From Clusia tigrina (taxonomy: Eukaryota; Arthropoda; Insecta; Diptera; Clusiidae): a DNA stretch of 64,000 nucleotides. The stretch spans positions 428,636,240 through 428,700,239 of the forward strand of contig OV050030.1 in NCBI GenBank assembly GCA_920105625.2. The letters run 5' to 3'. A model generated the notes under the pieces. It worked only from the letters and a program-made list of their open reading frames with translations, was not told where the DNA came from and ran no database searches. Below are positions 1-10,835 of this stretch, in pieces. Both the position numbers and the translations under genes were made by a program. The stretch's first letter is position 1. The number at the start of each line of letters is the position of its first letter.

Positions 1-2054
1 TCAAACGACAGTTGAAACTTGGAATTCATACCGATGGCGTAGGACCACAAAATCGTGGTCACTAAAGTTGTGACTGCAACTGCCTTCACGAATTTCGGGT
101 GCCTGAAATGAACGTTTGACGTGAAGGTTATTGAATAAGCAGATAAACTTCAATATGTCGTACTTTGTATAGGTGAAAAGGAGTATTGTGGCGCATATGA
201 AGTACTGCATCTCGCAAGCCAAAGACCAGGTCCAGTTCAAGCACATGTCACTGTGATTAAAGAGATTTTGTATGAAGAGGAGGTTACGCCACCAGTGCTG
301 CGAACAAATCTCATCGAATCGTTCGTTTTCGTTTATATGGAATAGGGAAACATCTCCAATGAGGGCATAGAATAAGTCGACGACGCCCATTATGACCAGA
401 TACAATGGTGCCAGTCTACATTTAAAAATCCTAAAATAAAATACAGGCATTATAAATAGCAATTTGAAATGGAAACCTGATGTATCGATGGAAAAACATC
501 CGGAGAAATTGCTTCAAATTCTGAATTAGGTTATTCTGACGAATAATTTCCATTTGTCTGGTGTTCCGTATAAAATTATAGGTTTGCAAAAATCCACTGT
601 AAGAGACGCAATAGCAATGAATGACCAATTTACTAAGAGTTCAAGATATGACAATAAATTATACCTTATCGTGAAGAACACATCAACCAATAATGGCGCT
701 GAACTGATGTATTGAAAGAATGCCTTCTCTGCGTAGGATAACAGAAAAGTCTTATTATCCACGGTGAAGTACATATACCACATTACATGGAATATCATAA
801 TCCAAATAGCGGACACCGACCGCAGCCCATTAATGACAGGAATCTCATTCCCTACATTACTAGTGGCGAATAGTTTGTCGTAGTTTCCACTAATATCGAA
901 GCACATGCAAAAGGACCGCATCTTCATAAACATCGTCGTGCCATCGTCAGCTTTATCACCGTCACCACATGCAATCGTTTTCGCCGTCTGAGCTCTTTCA
1001 TTTACTGCGTTTGGGAACTTCTCGTCCACAATATCTCGTTCTAATTGTGGAGTTGGTTTTACACGCAAAAAGAAAGCAGCAAACATCATTGCAGTTGTGA
1101 AGACAACAGATGCGCACACCAGTTTAAACGTGCTCCTCTGATAAAAGCTATCTCTGAGCTTCAAATCCTTCATATAGATCACTTCTGGGTTCATGTCATA
1201 AATATCGTTCTCCACAAACAGCCCAAGTTTAATGTAGTCTGTCGTGAGCTCTTGTACCTCATCGGATGTGCACGTAGTGGGTAAGCAAAGCCCGATGTGT
1301 ATGATTTGTTCGGACATCACTTTTATCTCCACCTGCCAGGGGGAATGGTGACGCAAATAGATGACGCGGTAGTTCATTTCGAACGGTGCCTTCTGAGTAA
1401 TAATGCCACGATGCATAACCCGTTGAAAATTGCTAGAAAGTGTGATTTCTACAGTATTTTGTACGGCACCGCAAGCTTCTCGACTGCCGAACCAAAAGTT
1501 TTGGCCAAACAGAAATCCAGACGGTTTAGTTCCAGAGGCATCAAGTACTGAAAGCGATTATAAATACTGTTATAAATGTTTTATATTATTTATATAATTC
1601 AATCTATATTATATAATTCACTGGAATTCAATTTGAACGAACCCTTCATTGCCCAAGGCTGCTTTCTCAGAATAGCCCTTTGAATCCGCTGCAGGTGCCT
1701 GTGGCAGCCCCGGCTAACGTTACTCGCATTCGCCACTTTCGTTAGTCCGAATATCACCGAGGATTGCTCCAGGTGCTTTTCAAACGTTTTCGTGTCCGCA
1801 GGGCCAGGCACGTCCAGTTCGTCGTCGTCTTCGTCGATCCCTTTGTAATCGGAACTGTCAATGTCGCGCAGTTGCAATACAGGCATTATGGCCGAAAATG
1901 TGGCGCTTCCATTGAAAATGGCATAATGCCGCGACATTGTTGTCGCATTGGCCCTTAGATAATAACTATCATTGTTGTTAACATCAGTTCCAGCGGAGTT
2001 GAGAACATTGAGAAAAAACGCCAAAGTAATTATCTTCAGTTTGAAAGAGCACAT
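1..2054 (-). CDS. NRF-domain acyltransferase-3 membrane protein (nose resistant to fluoxetine family), partial at 3' end
   Basis: Five exons read on the minus strand: 2054-1643, 1547-665, 596-477, 415-164 and 102 to the left edge. All junctions are GT-AG and keep the frame; about 589 residues are present. The start is the ATG at 2054-2052, followed by a hydrophobic signal-like segment (residues 1-20). Next comes the NRF domain: WAMKVLDASG where exons 1 and 2 join, then paired cysteines in GLCLPTTC. Several membrane segments follow, including INGLRSVSAIWIMIFHV and LLVDVFFTISGFL, then RLAPLYLVIMGVVDL, which is typical of the acyltransferase-3 fold. C. elegans NRF-6 relatives affect uptake of lipids and drugs across epithelia; the substrate here is unknown. 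Flies carry many paralogues, so no symbol is assigned. The C-terminal part of the transferase domain lies outside the window. The gene is divergent from Kinesin-73. Family call is firm; exon 5 is supported by reading frame and a 61-nt intron. Confidence 0.9.
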
Positions 2055-3169
2055 TGCGAGGTGCGAAGTCCAGATTCAGACTGCTTTTTGTTGTTGATAT
2101 TGATTATCCGATTACTTGGCTGCACTCAAATGTTTGCAATCTAAATAAATGTTTGCAATTTGAACATAGAAAGAGAAAAAACGGTCTCAAAATAAATAAA
2201 TTTCAAATTAAGCAAAATATCCAATTGTACGAGAGAAAAAACAAACAACTAAACTTGGTACTAAAATATGGTTCTGGCCGGTGATGCCGATCAATGCAGA
2301 CACACTACACCAATGAGTCATTGAGATTTAATTCTAGCCCCGCCTCCAGTTGGGTGTCCAAGGTCTATTTTCCAAAAAGCTTCTACAACAATCGTAGTTA
2401 CTCTTCAATGCAACCAGACAAGTCTGTGTACCTCTGCTATCCATAAATCAGCTTTGTTAATAGATCGGGACATCGATTACGTCAAGTAATACAAAAACGT
2501 TTGTTTGACAACTTGGCTTCAATGAAAGTAGTTTTACAAATTGCTTACAAAGAGGAAATAGGAGGATTGTATACACGACCACGCCGTCCATTGTTTGACG
2601 GAGCAGCAACAACAAAACAAATCAAATTGACGTTGAAGTGTTGAACCGTGTGAAAGATGTTTTACCACACCAGAAGAATAGTGTCGGGTATGCATACACA
2701 CCCACATATTCCTGCTCAGTGACACCATTAGCCTAGACAGCTAAAAAAGAAACGATGCCAGCAGAAGTTGAAGCCATGTTCAGGCCTCTAATTCGTGGAG
2801 CATTGTGTTTTTCATAAAGCTTCCATAGAATCTTGAAACAGGATTCTAATGCGACTTAGACATGACATAGACACACGATATATAGTATTATTAGCTGAGT
2901 CTTATTCTTATGTTTCAGGTGTCGACCTACGTACATCATATCTGACTGCTATAGAAGGCATGCATGAAATTAGTATTATGTTTAGTCCTTTCCTATTACC
3001 CGTGATGTTTCATCAAATCTAACCCCAAGACGTGAACTTATTTATATGAAGGAGTCCGGAATATCATCACCAACATCCTACGAAAAGCGACATGGCTTGC
3101 ACTGAGCAAATTATATGATCTACATCCACCCCCCTAATAACACTGAGTACCTGAAAACTAATAATAGGG
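2055..3169. other. Intergenic, 5' side of the NRF-family gene
   Basis: No coding exon with recognisable homology is seen. The first few hundred bases should hold the promoter and 5' UTR of the minus-strand NRF gene, but no confident TATA box or initiator was identified. The rest is AT-rich unique-looking DNA. Confidence 0.5.
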
Positions 3170-3815
3170 GGAGGTAGTGACCAATGCGGCCAATGCCACC
3201 TGGACAGCCTCAGAGAATGGTAAGTCACTTCTGGCCAAAGGTGTACTGGAAACGCACTAAAAATGTACTCAAAAGAGGCAGACTCAGCGCAGTTGTTGGG
3301 ATGATCACTGGTCACTGCATGTTAGGAAGGCACACCATACGACTAGGTCTAGGCCACCTGACCAATGACTTACGCCGCAGCTGCAGATATGAAGAAGAGG
3401 AGGAGTATCCATCAGCTTGCAAGAAACGTAGAAAAACTTAGGGTCTTACCGGATCGACAACCTAGCAGAAGCCTAATATGCTTCTTCTTTAGTTCCAGTT
3501 GGTTGGAGAACTAGAGAAAGGGACCAACGAGTATACATATATAGAGATTAAACCACTCAAAATTTTATGTGATGGAAGTGATGGCGCTTTCACAAAAATC
3601 GGTGAACGGCAAGGGGAAGCGAGATGCAATCAGTGTATTTATGTTCGGGTGGGTTTATTGGAAAACCCCTTGAACAAAATTCTTGCAACAATAACTTCGT
3701 TCGTCATGCGAGCTCTACATATGTATACTTTGATAAGACCCTGTGGTAGGCCATATTTGCCTAGGTGGGCTCTGGCAAGGGGCGAGCACTTCCACCTACC
3801 TACCTACCACATCAG
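3170..3815 (+). mobile_element. Degraded non-LTR retrotransposon 3' part (RNase H tail and zinc-knuckle region), interrupted by a small element
   Basis: Around 3290-3400 the plus strand reads VVGMITGHCMLGRH and then RRSCRYEEEEE. This is the region after RNase H in R1/I-type LINE ORF2, where ITGH..GRH precedes a CRxC knuckle. A related copy lies at 42,600-42,730 (ITGHWLFGRHALRLG). After an interruption (3525-3732) the LINE 3' UTR appears to resume ('gtaggccatatttgccta') and ends in a (ctac)n tail near 3800-3812, as in other copies in this window. Frames are broken; this is a dead fragment. Left boundary is approximate. Confidence 0.7.
3525..3732 (+). mobile_element. Small inverted-terminal element (MITE-like), copy 1, nested in a LINE fragment
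   Basis: About 200 bp, closely similar to the reverse complement of 8860-9036. Shared blocks include 'ttcacaaaaatcggtga', 'ggggaagcgagatgcaat' and 'acttcgttcgtcatgcgagc'. The ends (…gagtata / tatacttt…) are decayed versions of the perfect 11-bp inverted termini of the second copy. Relative to copy 2 it carries roughly 40 extra bases around 3645-3685. No clear target duplication remains. It interrupts the LINE remnant at 3170-3815, so it inserted later. Confidence 0.65.
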
Positions 3816-5745
3816 CTCCCTAAGAACTATGGTTCATGCTTAAGCTAGCATACTCTGTTAGAGTGGCGGGCATTTCGAAGTCGGCATAGACCACGCACAT
3901 GAAACGTTTTACATATTAGCACGATTCCAATGCGTAACTAAGAGAAATGATTATAGGCTGCAGTTTAGTAAAAGCTTCTAACAATCACCCCTTTAAAATT
4001 GTTCATAATCTAATGTGCTAAAGTTACCGCATCGACCTACGCATGTTGACTTCACAGGGATTTGAAAGACAAACAAATTAACAAAATAAGTTGAAGCAAT
4101 TTGCACCGGCTTGAACAGTGTAATTATACGTAATGTACTTAATGGGATATTTGTGTGTAGGTAGGCACTATGTTTGTGTGTAGCGACTTTAGACGTTATT
4201 AAAAGATAACAACTGAGCAATGCAAACAAAAGGTTTCTATTAAAAAGCCAAACGCCGTAACCTTTGGTGAACCGCTTGCTTACATCGAGCGGTACTGATG
4301 TAAAACTAACAGCGCCATATGCGGCCGCTGTGTCCCACGTAAACAAGTAACAGTGGTGGCACTTTGATGTGGAGTGTCACACAGTGGTGCCGGGGATGAT
4401 TTGTAAAGTCAACAAAGTGTATTTGATATTTTCCGCCTTCAAACGGCGAGAAGTCTTAAGTACGTAGTGCTGAAACGCAAAATTGAAATATGTAAATGTA
4501 TTACAAAAATATTGAAACTTCTCCGGAAGGGATTGTTCTTAAGTCGGGGAAATATATAAGAGCACTTATACGCTACATAGTTGAAACTTTGTTGACAGTG
4601 ATCTAAAGACTTTCATTAAAAATCTTTGTCTAAAATTTGAATTTGCAAAATACCAAACACAAAATACTAATCTATAATTTCTATCTATGAAATATATACC
4701 TACTACTAACTCTCCTAAGCAATGTTCCCTCTAATTTCTTCGCTGACTGCGTGGTACAAAAGTATATGTGGGCGAAAATGTTCAAAACGTATGTAAATGT
4801 GTGCAAAAGGGGGTGGTTGTCCTGGGCCTGTTTGGATTTTTGCCAATTTTTAGATGCAATTCTTTTATAAGAGGATATAAAGACAAATAGTGAACAAGCC
4901 CATTGTGCCCAGAATATAAAATCGGCTGCGCAAATTTCGAAAAATTGGTGCGCGGGAGCTTTGCTTCTAAGTGTCGGTCCATCAATCGCTAGAGCACGTC
5001 TGAAATACTTGGGGACTGCCTGGTTTTGGGGGGGCAAGAAAAGGTTCCAACCTTGAGAATGGCGCCTCGTTTAAGGCTAACAAAAAAACCCTTCCCTTTT
5101 CAATGATCTCTATTTCCGCGAGTCCTAAAAGGACTCTCATCTGGTATCGCGAAGGACCTAACAGGTCTATGCGGGGACTATTCGGTTAGCCAGTCTAACC
5201 TAGCATACATAATATATAAGTATGTGTGTATTTTTTCTACTACTTGTAATTTCTCAGGAACTAGAGGTCAAATTTTATATTACTCATAAATAAGTATGCC
5301 TGTGTATGTGCTGGCGTATTATCTTAAGATGCAGTGTACAAAAAAAGCACCGTCAATTATTATGTCAAAAATGCTTCAGGCATAATCCATTAGGAATTCC
5401 CAAAAACAACATGTACGAGTAACTTCAAATTTTGCACTTGAGGTGGCTTTAAGTGATTTCTACTATTGTCAAAGAGCTTACATAAACAACCAAAATCAAG
5501 GTTAACGCGAGATACAGAGCGAGCCAATTCGCACGCAGATCGATCGGTTTGCCCAAATCGAAATTAGATTTCAAACATCAAAAACCTCCTTCGTCTGCCA
5601 TCCAGTTTTGTATATAGTATATAGTACATAATATATGTATATAGATATGCATGTATGTACGCATTGTGCAACCATTTACATTTATTGAAACACATAAAGA
5701 CAACAACACAAGTGAAAGATTTAAGCCAGGTCTCTGAGTTCGTGA

Positions 5746-5765
5746 GTGTGTGTGTGTGTGTGTGT
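5746..5765. repeat. (GT)n microsatellite
   Basis: Ten uninterrupted GT units in intergenic DNA. Read on either strand it yields meaningless VCVCV or HTHTH frames. Confidence 0.95.
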
Positions 5766-8257
5766 TTCTTTCTGCTTGTTTTCAATTTTTCGAGTTCATT
5801 TGAATCATTTGCAACAAACGCGGTATGTATGTAGGCAAATTTGTATACATGTGGATACAATATGGGAGTTTTTTGTCAGTGATTTTGGTGTTTTATTTTT
5901 ACATTTACACTCTAACTTTTTTACCAACATTACAAAATTTGTTATTTCCCTTCAATCACATTTGCTGGTGCTTTTGTCTTCCCCACAGATTTCAAGGGCA
6001 ATTTCAGTCTTGTTGTCGATGCAATCGTCTCGTATTTAAATGAACTTGTTTGCTGTTGTGTCTCATATTAGCATTTGGCAGTGAGTGGTCGCCGTCTTCA
6101 GCAAATGCATCCATTATGTTTAGTTAGTTTTAAATTTGCTCTGTGGTTGACAAATATATGTATCTATGTCTGTATGCTGTGTATTGTAGGCAAATCAGTA
6201 CATCCTTTTAATATTGTTTGACAACTAACTAATCAGCATCGTTTCAAATGCGTCTCAAGCTCTAAGTCTACCGAGACGTCTGAGGTTTCACAAACTTTTG
6301 GCTGGCTGTTTGTGTGTGCTTATACGAGTAGTATATGCATAAGCAAATATGAGCATGGCTGTATGCATATGCACTTTTATCGAATTATATATAGAAGAGA
6401 CAAACAGAACTATGTATATATATGTACATATATGTACGCATGCATCTGTAGCTGCACGTTTGCTATTTAAACACGAATCACATTAAGTTCAAGATATGAA
6501 ACCTGTCCAGACAGTGCGTAAGTAAGTTTATAACTGTAGTAGGAGAGTTATAAAACGTCGTCCTGGTTAACTGATAATGCAAAACCCGCAGAAGGAAAAA
6601 CGATATGGCTACATAAGTGAGGACGTGCATCCCTTGTATATGTACAAAGCAGCCGAAAGCCTAAGTTGCTAGTGCTGCTAAGTTCTTTTATTTATATTTT
6701 AGCTCATTTCTATATAAATCATGTTAATAAATAAATATATGTACAAAATAACCATGTTCTACGAATGTACCAGGAGGCAACAAAATCGTTGAGTTTCTTT
6801 TTGTATGAACTTGGGAGTCAATGCATCTTAAACTATTTCGGCTCTTCTGAAAAATGCTGATGCCATCTGAGAGGGTTAATAAAATGTAGATAATTGATAA
6901 TTATAGTGATAATGCTTGATTGCGTAAATGTATGGTAAATTTCTGTGTCTGTTTCGGAATTCCTTGTGTCGGCATTCTGGACTTTAAGTGAACGAATATA
7001 CTCGTATGCATTTGTATATTTTAAAATTGTTCTCAACTACAAAGTAAGTTCATAGTATAAAAATTGTATCCGAGTTGGTAAGAAAATTAACATATAAACA
7101 TACAATTTTGTGGAATTTCTAGGGTGTTTTCATCAACAAAATATTTGTGTTGACGCTTTTTGAACATTTAACGCTTATGATCTGGAGCAGCTAATTAACT
7201 GTCTGCGAGTCTGCGAGTCTGCGGCCAGTGGCCTGCGGCTACGCAAGGTTTTCCCTTTCGCTGTGTGCATTTTCTTTCTTTTTTAATTGTTACCACATTC
7301 TCTTTAAGCGTTAACCAAGATCTGTTATGTGCATCTCCAAAATACTACGTAAGCTATGTAAAATATAAGTAAAAATAAATCAAAAAGCAAAACAACATTA
7401 AACGCACACGTTATTTAATAGGCCAATACTGGCACATTCATTGCCTCTTGTCGTATCTGTCGCGTAACATTTTCAAGTTTATTGACAAACCTTAAAAAGT
7501 GTAAGCGAAATAAGACGGTGAAATGGTAAAGATTTGTAACTCAAAATTAAATAATAGCTGCCGTGTGATTATAGGAATAAAATAAAATTATTTGTTGTAT
7601 AAACACGTATGTATGTACATAGTTAGGCTCGTGTTAATCAGGCAGATTTTCGTTCCGGACTAACGAAATATAAATTGTATTAATACAATTATGTAATTAT
7701 TAAGTACCTCACACGCTTATTTTTACTGTAAGTTGCACATTCACACATACAAATGGAATCTTAGGTATCATTCAAGTGCAGAAGTCAATGAAATCTGTGC
7801 AACTTCTATTGACGAAGTGAATACTTGTGAGAGCTGTCTTCGTATTTCGTTTGTTTGAAGAAGTTTTTAATCAGAATCGAATTTAAATGAACAATTAAAA
7901 GCAATACCTTAAATGTAAGCCACGCTTGATTTGCCGCACCGCCACTAACCGTGTCTCTAACGCACAAAGGACTTAGATACACATTTCTATTTCTAAACAT
8001 ATGTACAAAATTTTTTCCAGACAAAAATTAAATTTTTCGAATTTATTTTGGAATTAGTATTTCAGATTTTCTTTTTTTATTTAGTTAGTCAGTTTTCACA
8101 TAATTGTGTTAGTTTAGTTTGTTTCGGTGCTTTCTTAATATTTTTTTTAAACTCCGCGGCGATTTCCGGCCAAATGTAATGCGTCGCACCGCGACTCAAA
8201 CTTTTATAAACCATGACTTAAAGTGGAGCTTGTAAAAGCGCTCAGATGTGGTTAAAA

Positions 8258-8279
8258 AGAGCGGGAGAGAGAGAGAGAA
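8258..8279. promoter_or_regulatory. GAGA tract, possible GAGA-factor site
   Basis: A 'gcgggagagagagagagaaa' run about 2.6 kb upstream of the Kinesin-73 start codon, next to a locally GC-richer patch ('ctccgcggcgatttccggcc', 8152-8171) and a 'ttataaa' string at 8204-8210. In flies GAGA repeats are often bound by GAF (Trl) at promoters. Whether this is a promoter is inference. Confidence 0.3.
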
Positions 8280-8859
8280 ATCAATAAAACTCAAAGTCAA
8301 AACTTCACACGAGCAACATGTTTTTTAGCGTTTTCAAAACTCGATATGCATTAACTGCCCGCTGCACCATAAATTGCTTTTGAAGGTGTTGAATTCTTTT
8401 TGTTGTTAAAGCGGATGCCAAGGATCTTCGCTAGGCCTACTTCGGTCAGCGACTTTTTATTCCCTGCACTAGCGATTGTACAACAATTTCTTGCCCTCTG
8501 TGAGTTACATATATTGCACATGATTGTAGTCTCCGAAAGTGGAAGGGGTTCATATGTATATACATTAACTACAGAGCAATAGCAGATAGAACTATCACCA
8601 GCATTGTGTAAAATATGAGAGTAAATAAATAATACACGGAGAGTAAAGAAGGATACACCTAAAGGCAACTTACTGAATTACAAAGCTGCACAATTAAATA
8701 TCAGCTTTGAACTATCCGTGGAGTAGAAAATTTAAGTTTAGCACCAAAGATTTATATTAATACAAACAAACATTAATACCAACGAGGTATAATGGAATGT
8801 CAGAGTTTATAAGTGGAATGAGCAGTGAGTATTGAAGGAAGGTACTTAAAACATATAAC

Positions 8860-9036
8860 CAAAGAGTATACATACGAGTATATAGAGCTCGCATGACGAA
8901 CGAAGATATTGTTGCAAAAATTTCACACGAATTGCATCTCGCTTCCCCATGCCGCTCACCGATTTTTGTGAAATCGCCATCACATTCATTGCACAAAATT
9001 TTGAGTGGTTCAATCTCTATGCTTCTATACTCTTTG
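8860..9036 (-). mobile_element. MITE-like element with 11-bp terminal inverted repeats and 7-bp target duplication, copy 2
   Basis: 177 bp bounded by CAAAGAGTATA on the left and TATACTCTTTG on the right, a perfect 11-bp inverted repeat. It is flanked on both sides by ATATAAC (8853-8859 and 9037-9043). The interior matches the copy at 3525-3732 in opposite orientation. No coding capacity, so non-autonomous; the superfamily is not clear from the termini. Confidence 0.8.
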
Positions 9037-9043
9037 ATATAAC

Positions 9044-10835
9044 ATTATAACATTGCAGAGTTACTGATAATGTGTTTGCCGGTTCATTATTAATAGTATG
9101 TATTTATTTATCTACTAAGATTTTGTTAGAATAATACTTTCAAATCGCACACATACCTTTAATATATTTCCATTTATCCTATTTTATTAGTTTGATGAAA
9201 GTCTGAATTGAAAGAACAATTTCGTAATAGTTAAACATAAGAATTCTAACCAACCTAATTATACTCAGTGATCTAATATCAGAATAAATTTGTAAATATC
9301 ATATAAGGTATTTGAAAACGTAAAATAAAATGTGAAGATAGTATAAAAAGAGATCATATCGACTTACTTTCATTTGCATTATCTACAATGGTCCCAACAT
9401 ATGTATATACAACCTTTCAATATTGTCACTCATTGCTTATAAAATTAATACTCAATAGTGGCAAAATCAAACTTCACACTAACCTTCTTTACCGACAACT
9501 GTCAAGCTACGCATGCCTCTAAAATTCAAATTTATAAAACATTTTGAAATTTCTTCTCTATCAATCACAAGGAGAGGAAATGCAAATAGAAGTAAAAACT
9601 TTGAATTAGAAATTTAAATGTTCTTATATTCGCGTATTTTACTGTATTTCATTGCAAAACAAACTAAAAGTAGTTACACCAAAAATGCATCACTTTTCAA
9701 ATAAGTTCAATGCTGCCACTTTATTGAAAAAGTTATATGAAGGGCAATGTGGTTAATATGGCATCTCTTCAATTTATTAAATATGGCGACTCGTGTCAAG
9801 TGCTTTGTTACCTGTGAAAAGTTGAAACAAATTCGTAAAAATCAGTAAATCTAATTGCAAAAATTACGAAAAATGCAAATAGAAACCGCAGGCCTCATAA
9901 CGACACAAGTACTAAATAATAGCTATTTGATTTTATGCGAAAAGTGGTGAATTAAAACTCGTGAAAAATTTCCAAAGTAAAGTTGCGATAAAAATCGATT
10001 CTCTTCAAAACAGTCAGTACACAGTACACAAAAGTTATACATACATACATATGTATAATAAATATGTATATAATATAGGGGCCTCAGGAAAAAGTAAAAG
10101 TCGAAGTATCCTTTATTACCAGAATAAGGGGGCTTTTCGTGGATCCAACTATAAAAGTGTAACATCAAGCAACACGCAATGAACCTGTAAAGTTCCACAA
10201 TTTTAACATTTATAATTGTATATTTAATAAGTTAACTACAGTGTCAACAATTGGGGCACTTCAGAAAACGACATAAGGAAATACAATTAATAACACAATA
10301 TAATTAAAATAACATATTTAACAGGCGGGAGTCATACATATATGGCCTCGAGTGCTCGCGCTTTTGCTTCTCTTTTGTAAATATTTACTTTGTAAATAGT
10401 GAAATGCTGCTTTAATCAAACACATAACAAGCTGGATAGTTAATACACCTAAATTTATATATTAAAAAGTGATTTTTGTGTAAATACAGAGTTGGTGGGC
10501 TGAGGGAAAAAACAAATTAATGTGGAGCACAAATGTCATCCTGGCTCGCGCTGTCACTTTCAATTAAGTTGCTCGATGGCACTTGAGTCATCTTTACATT
10601 TTTAGCTGTGTGTATAAGTGTTATTGTTAAAAAACGATATTGCACTGTTAAAAGCTGCGAAATTGAAAGGCCAACTACGTTTCGCAGCTGAAACGAACTA
10701 CGAGGGGAACACGCGAGGCGCCGAGGGAAAGTTGCAGTTCACTAATAGATATAGTGAAGAGGAAATAAATAAGTTGTTTTGGCTTTCATATAAAAAATCT
10801 ACCTACATCCCCTTCCGCATTGTTGTAGGCACGCA
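9044..10835 (+). other. Upstream region and probable 5' UTR of Kinesin-73
   Basis: AT-rich, with no domain-bearing frame. The stretch just before 10836 is probably 5' UTR, since the start-codon exon is only 55 nt long and an untranslated leader must precede it. Transcription start and any upstream exon boundaries were not determined. Confidence 0.45.

Larger units (their letters stand above)
3816..8859. other. Intergenic, no gene recognised
   Basis: About 5 kb of AT-rich DNA. All open frames are short and lack recognisable domains, plausible splice partners or codon bias. It contains a (GT)n tract at 5746-5765 and a short GAGA tract near 8260-8279. Non-coding 5' exons of the plus-strand Kinesin-73 gene could lie here but cannot be identified by eye. 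Confidence 0.5.

Noticed and set aside
4681..5037. 118-codon minus-strand frame
   Set aside because: No domain, low-complexity codon use and no plausible gene context.
8351..8668. 105-codon minus-strand frame with several cysteines
   Set aside because: No recognisable zinc-finger spacing, no splice partners and no neighbouring exon; treated as chance.
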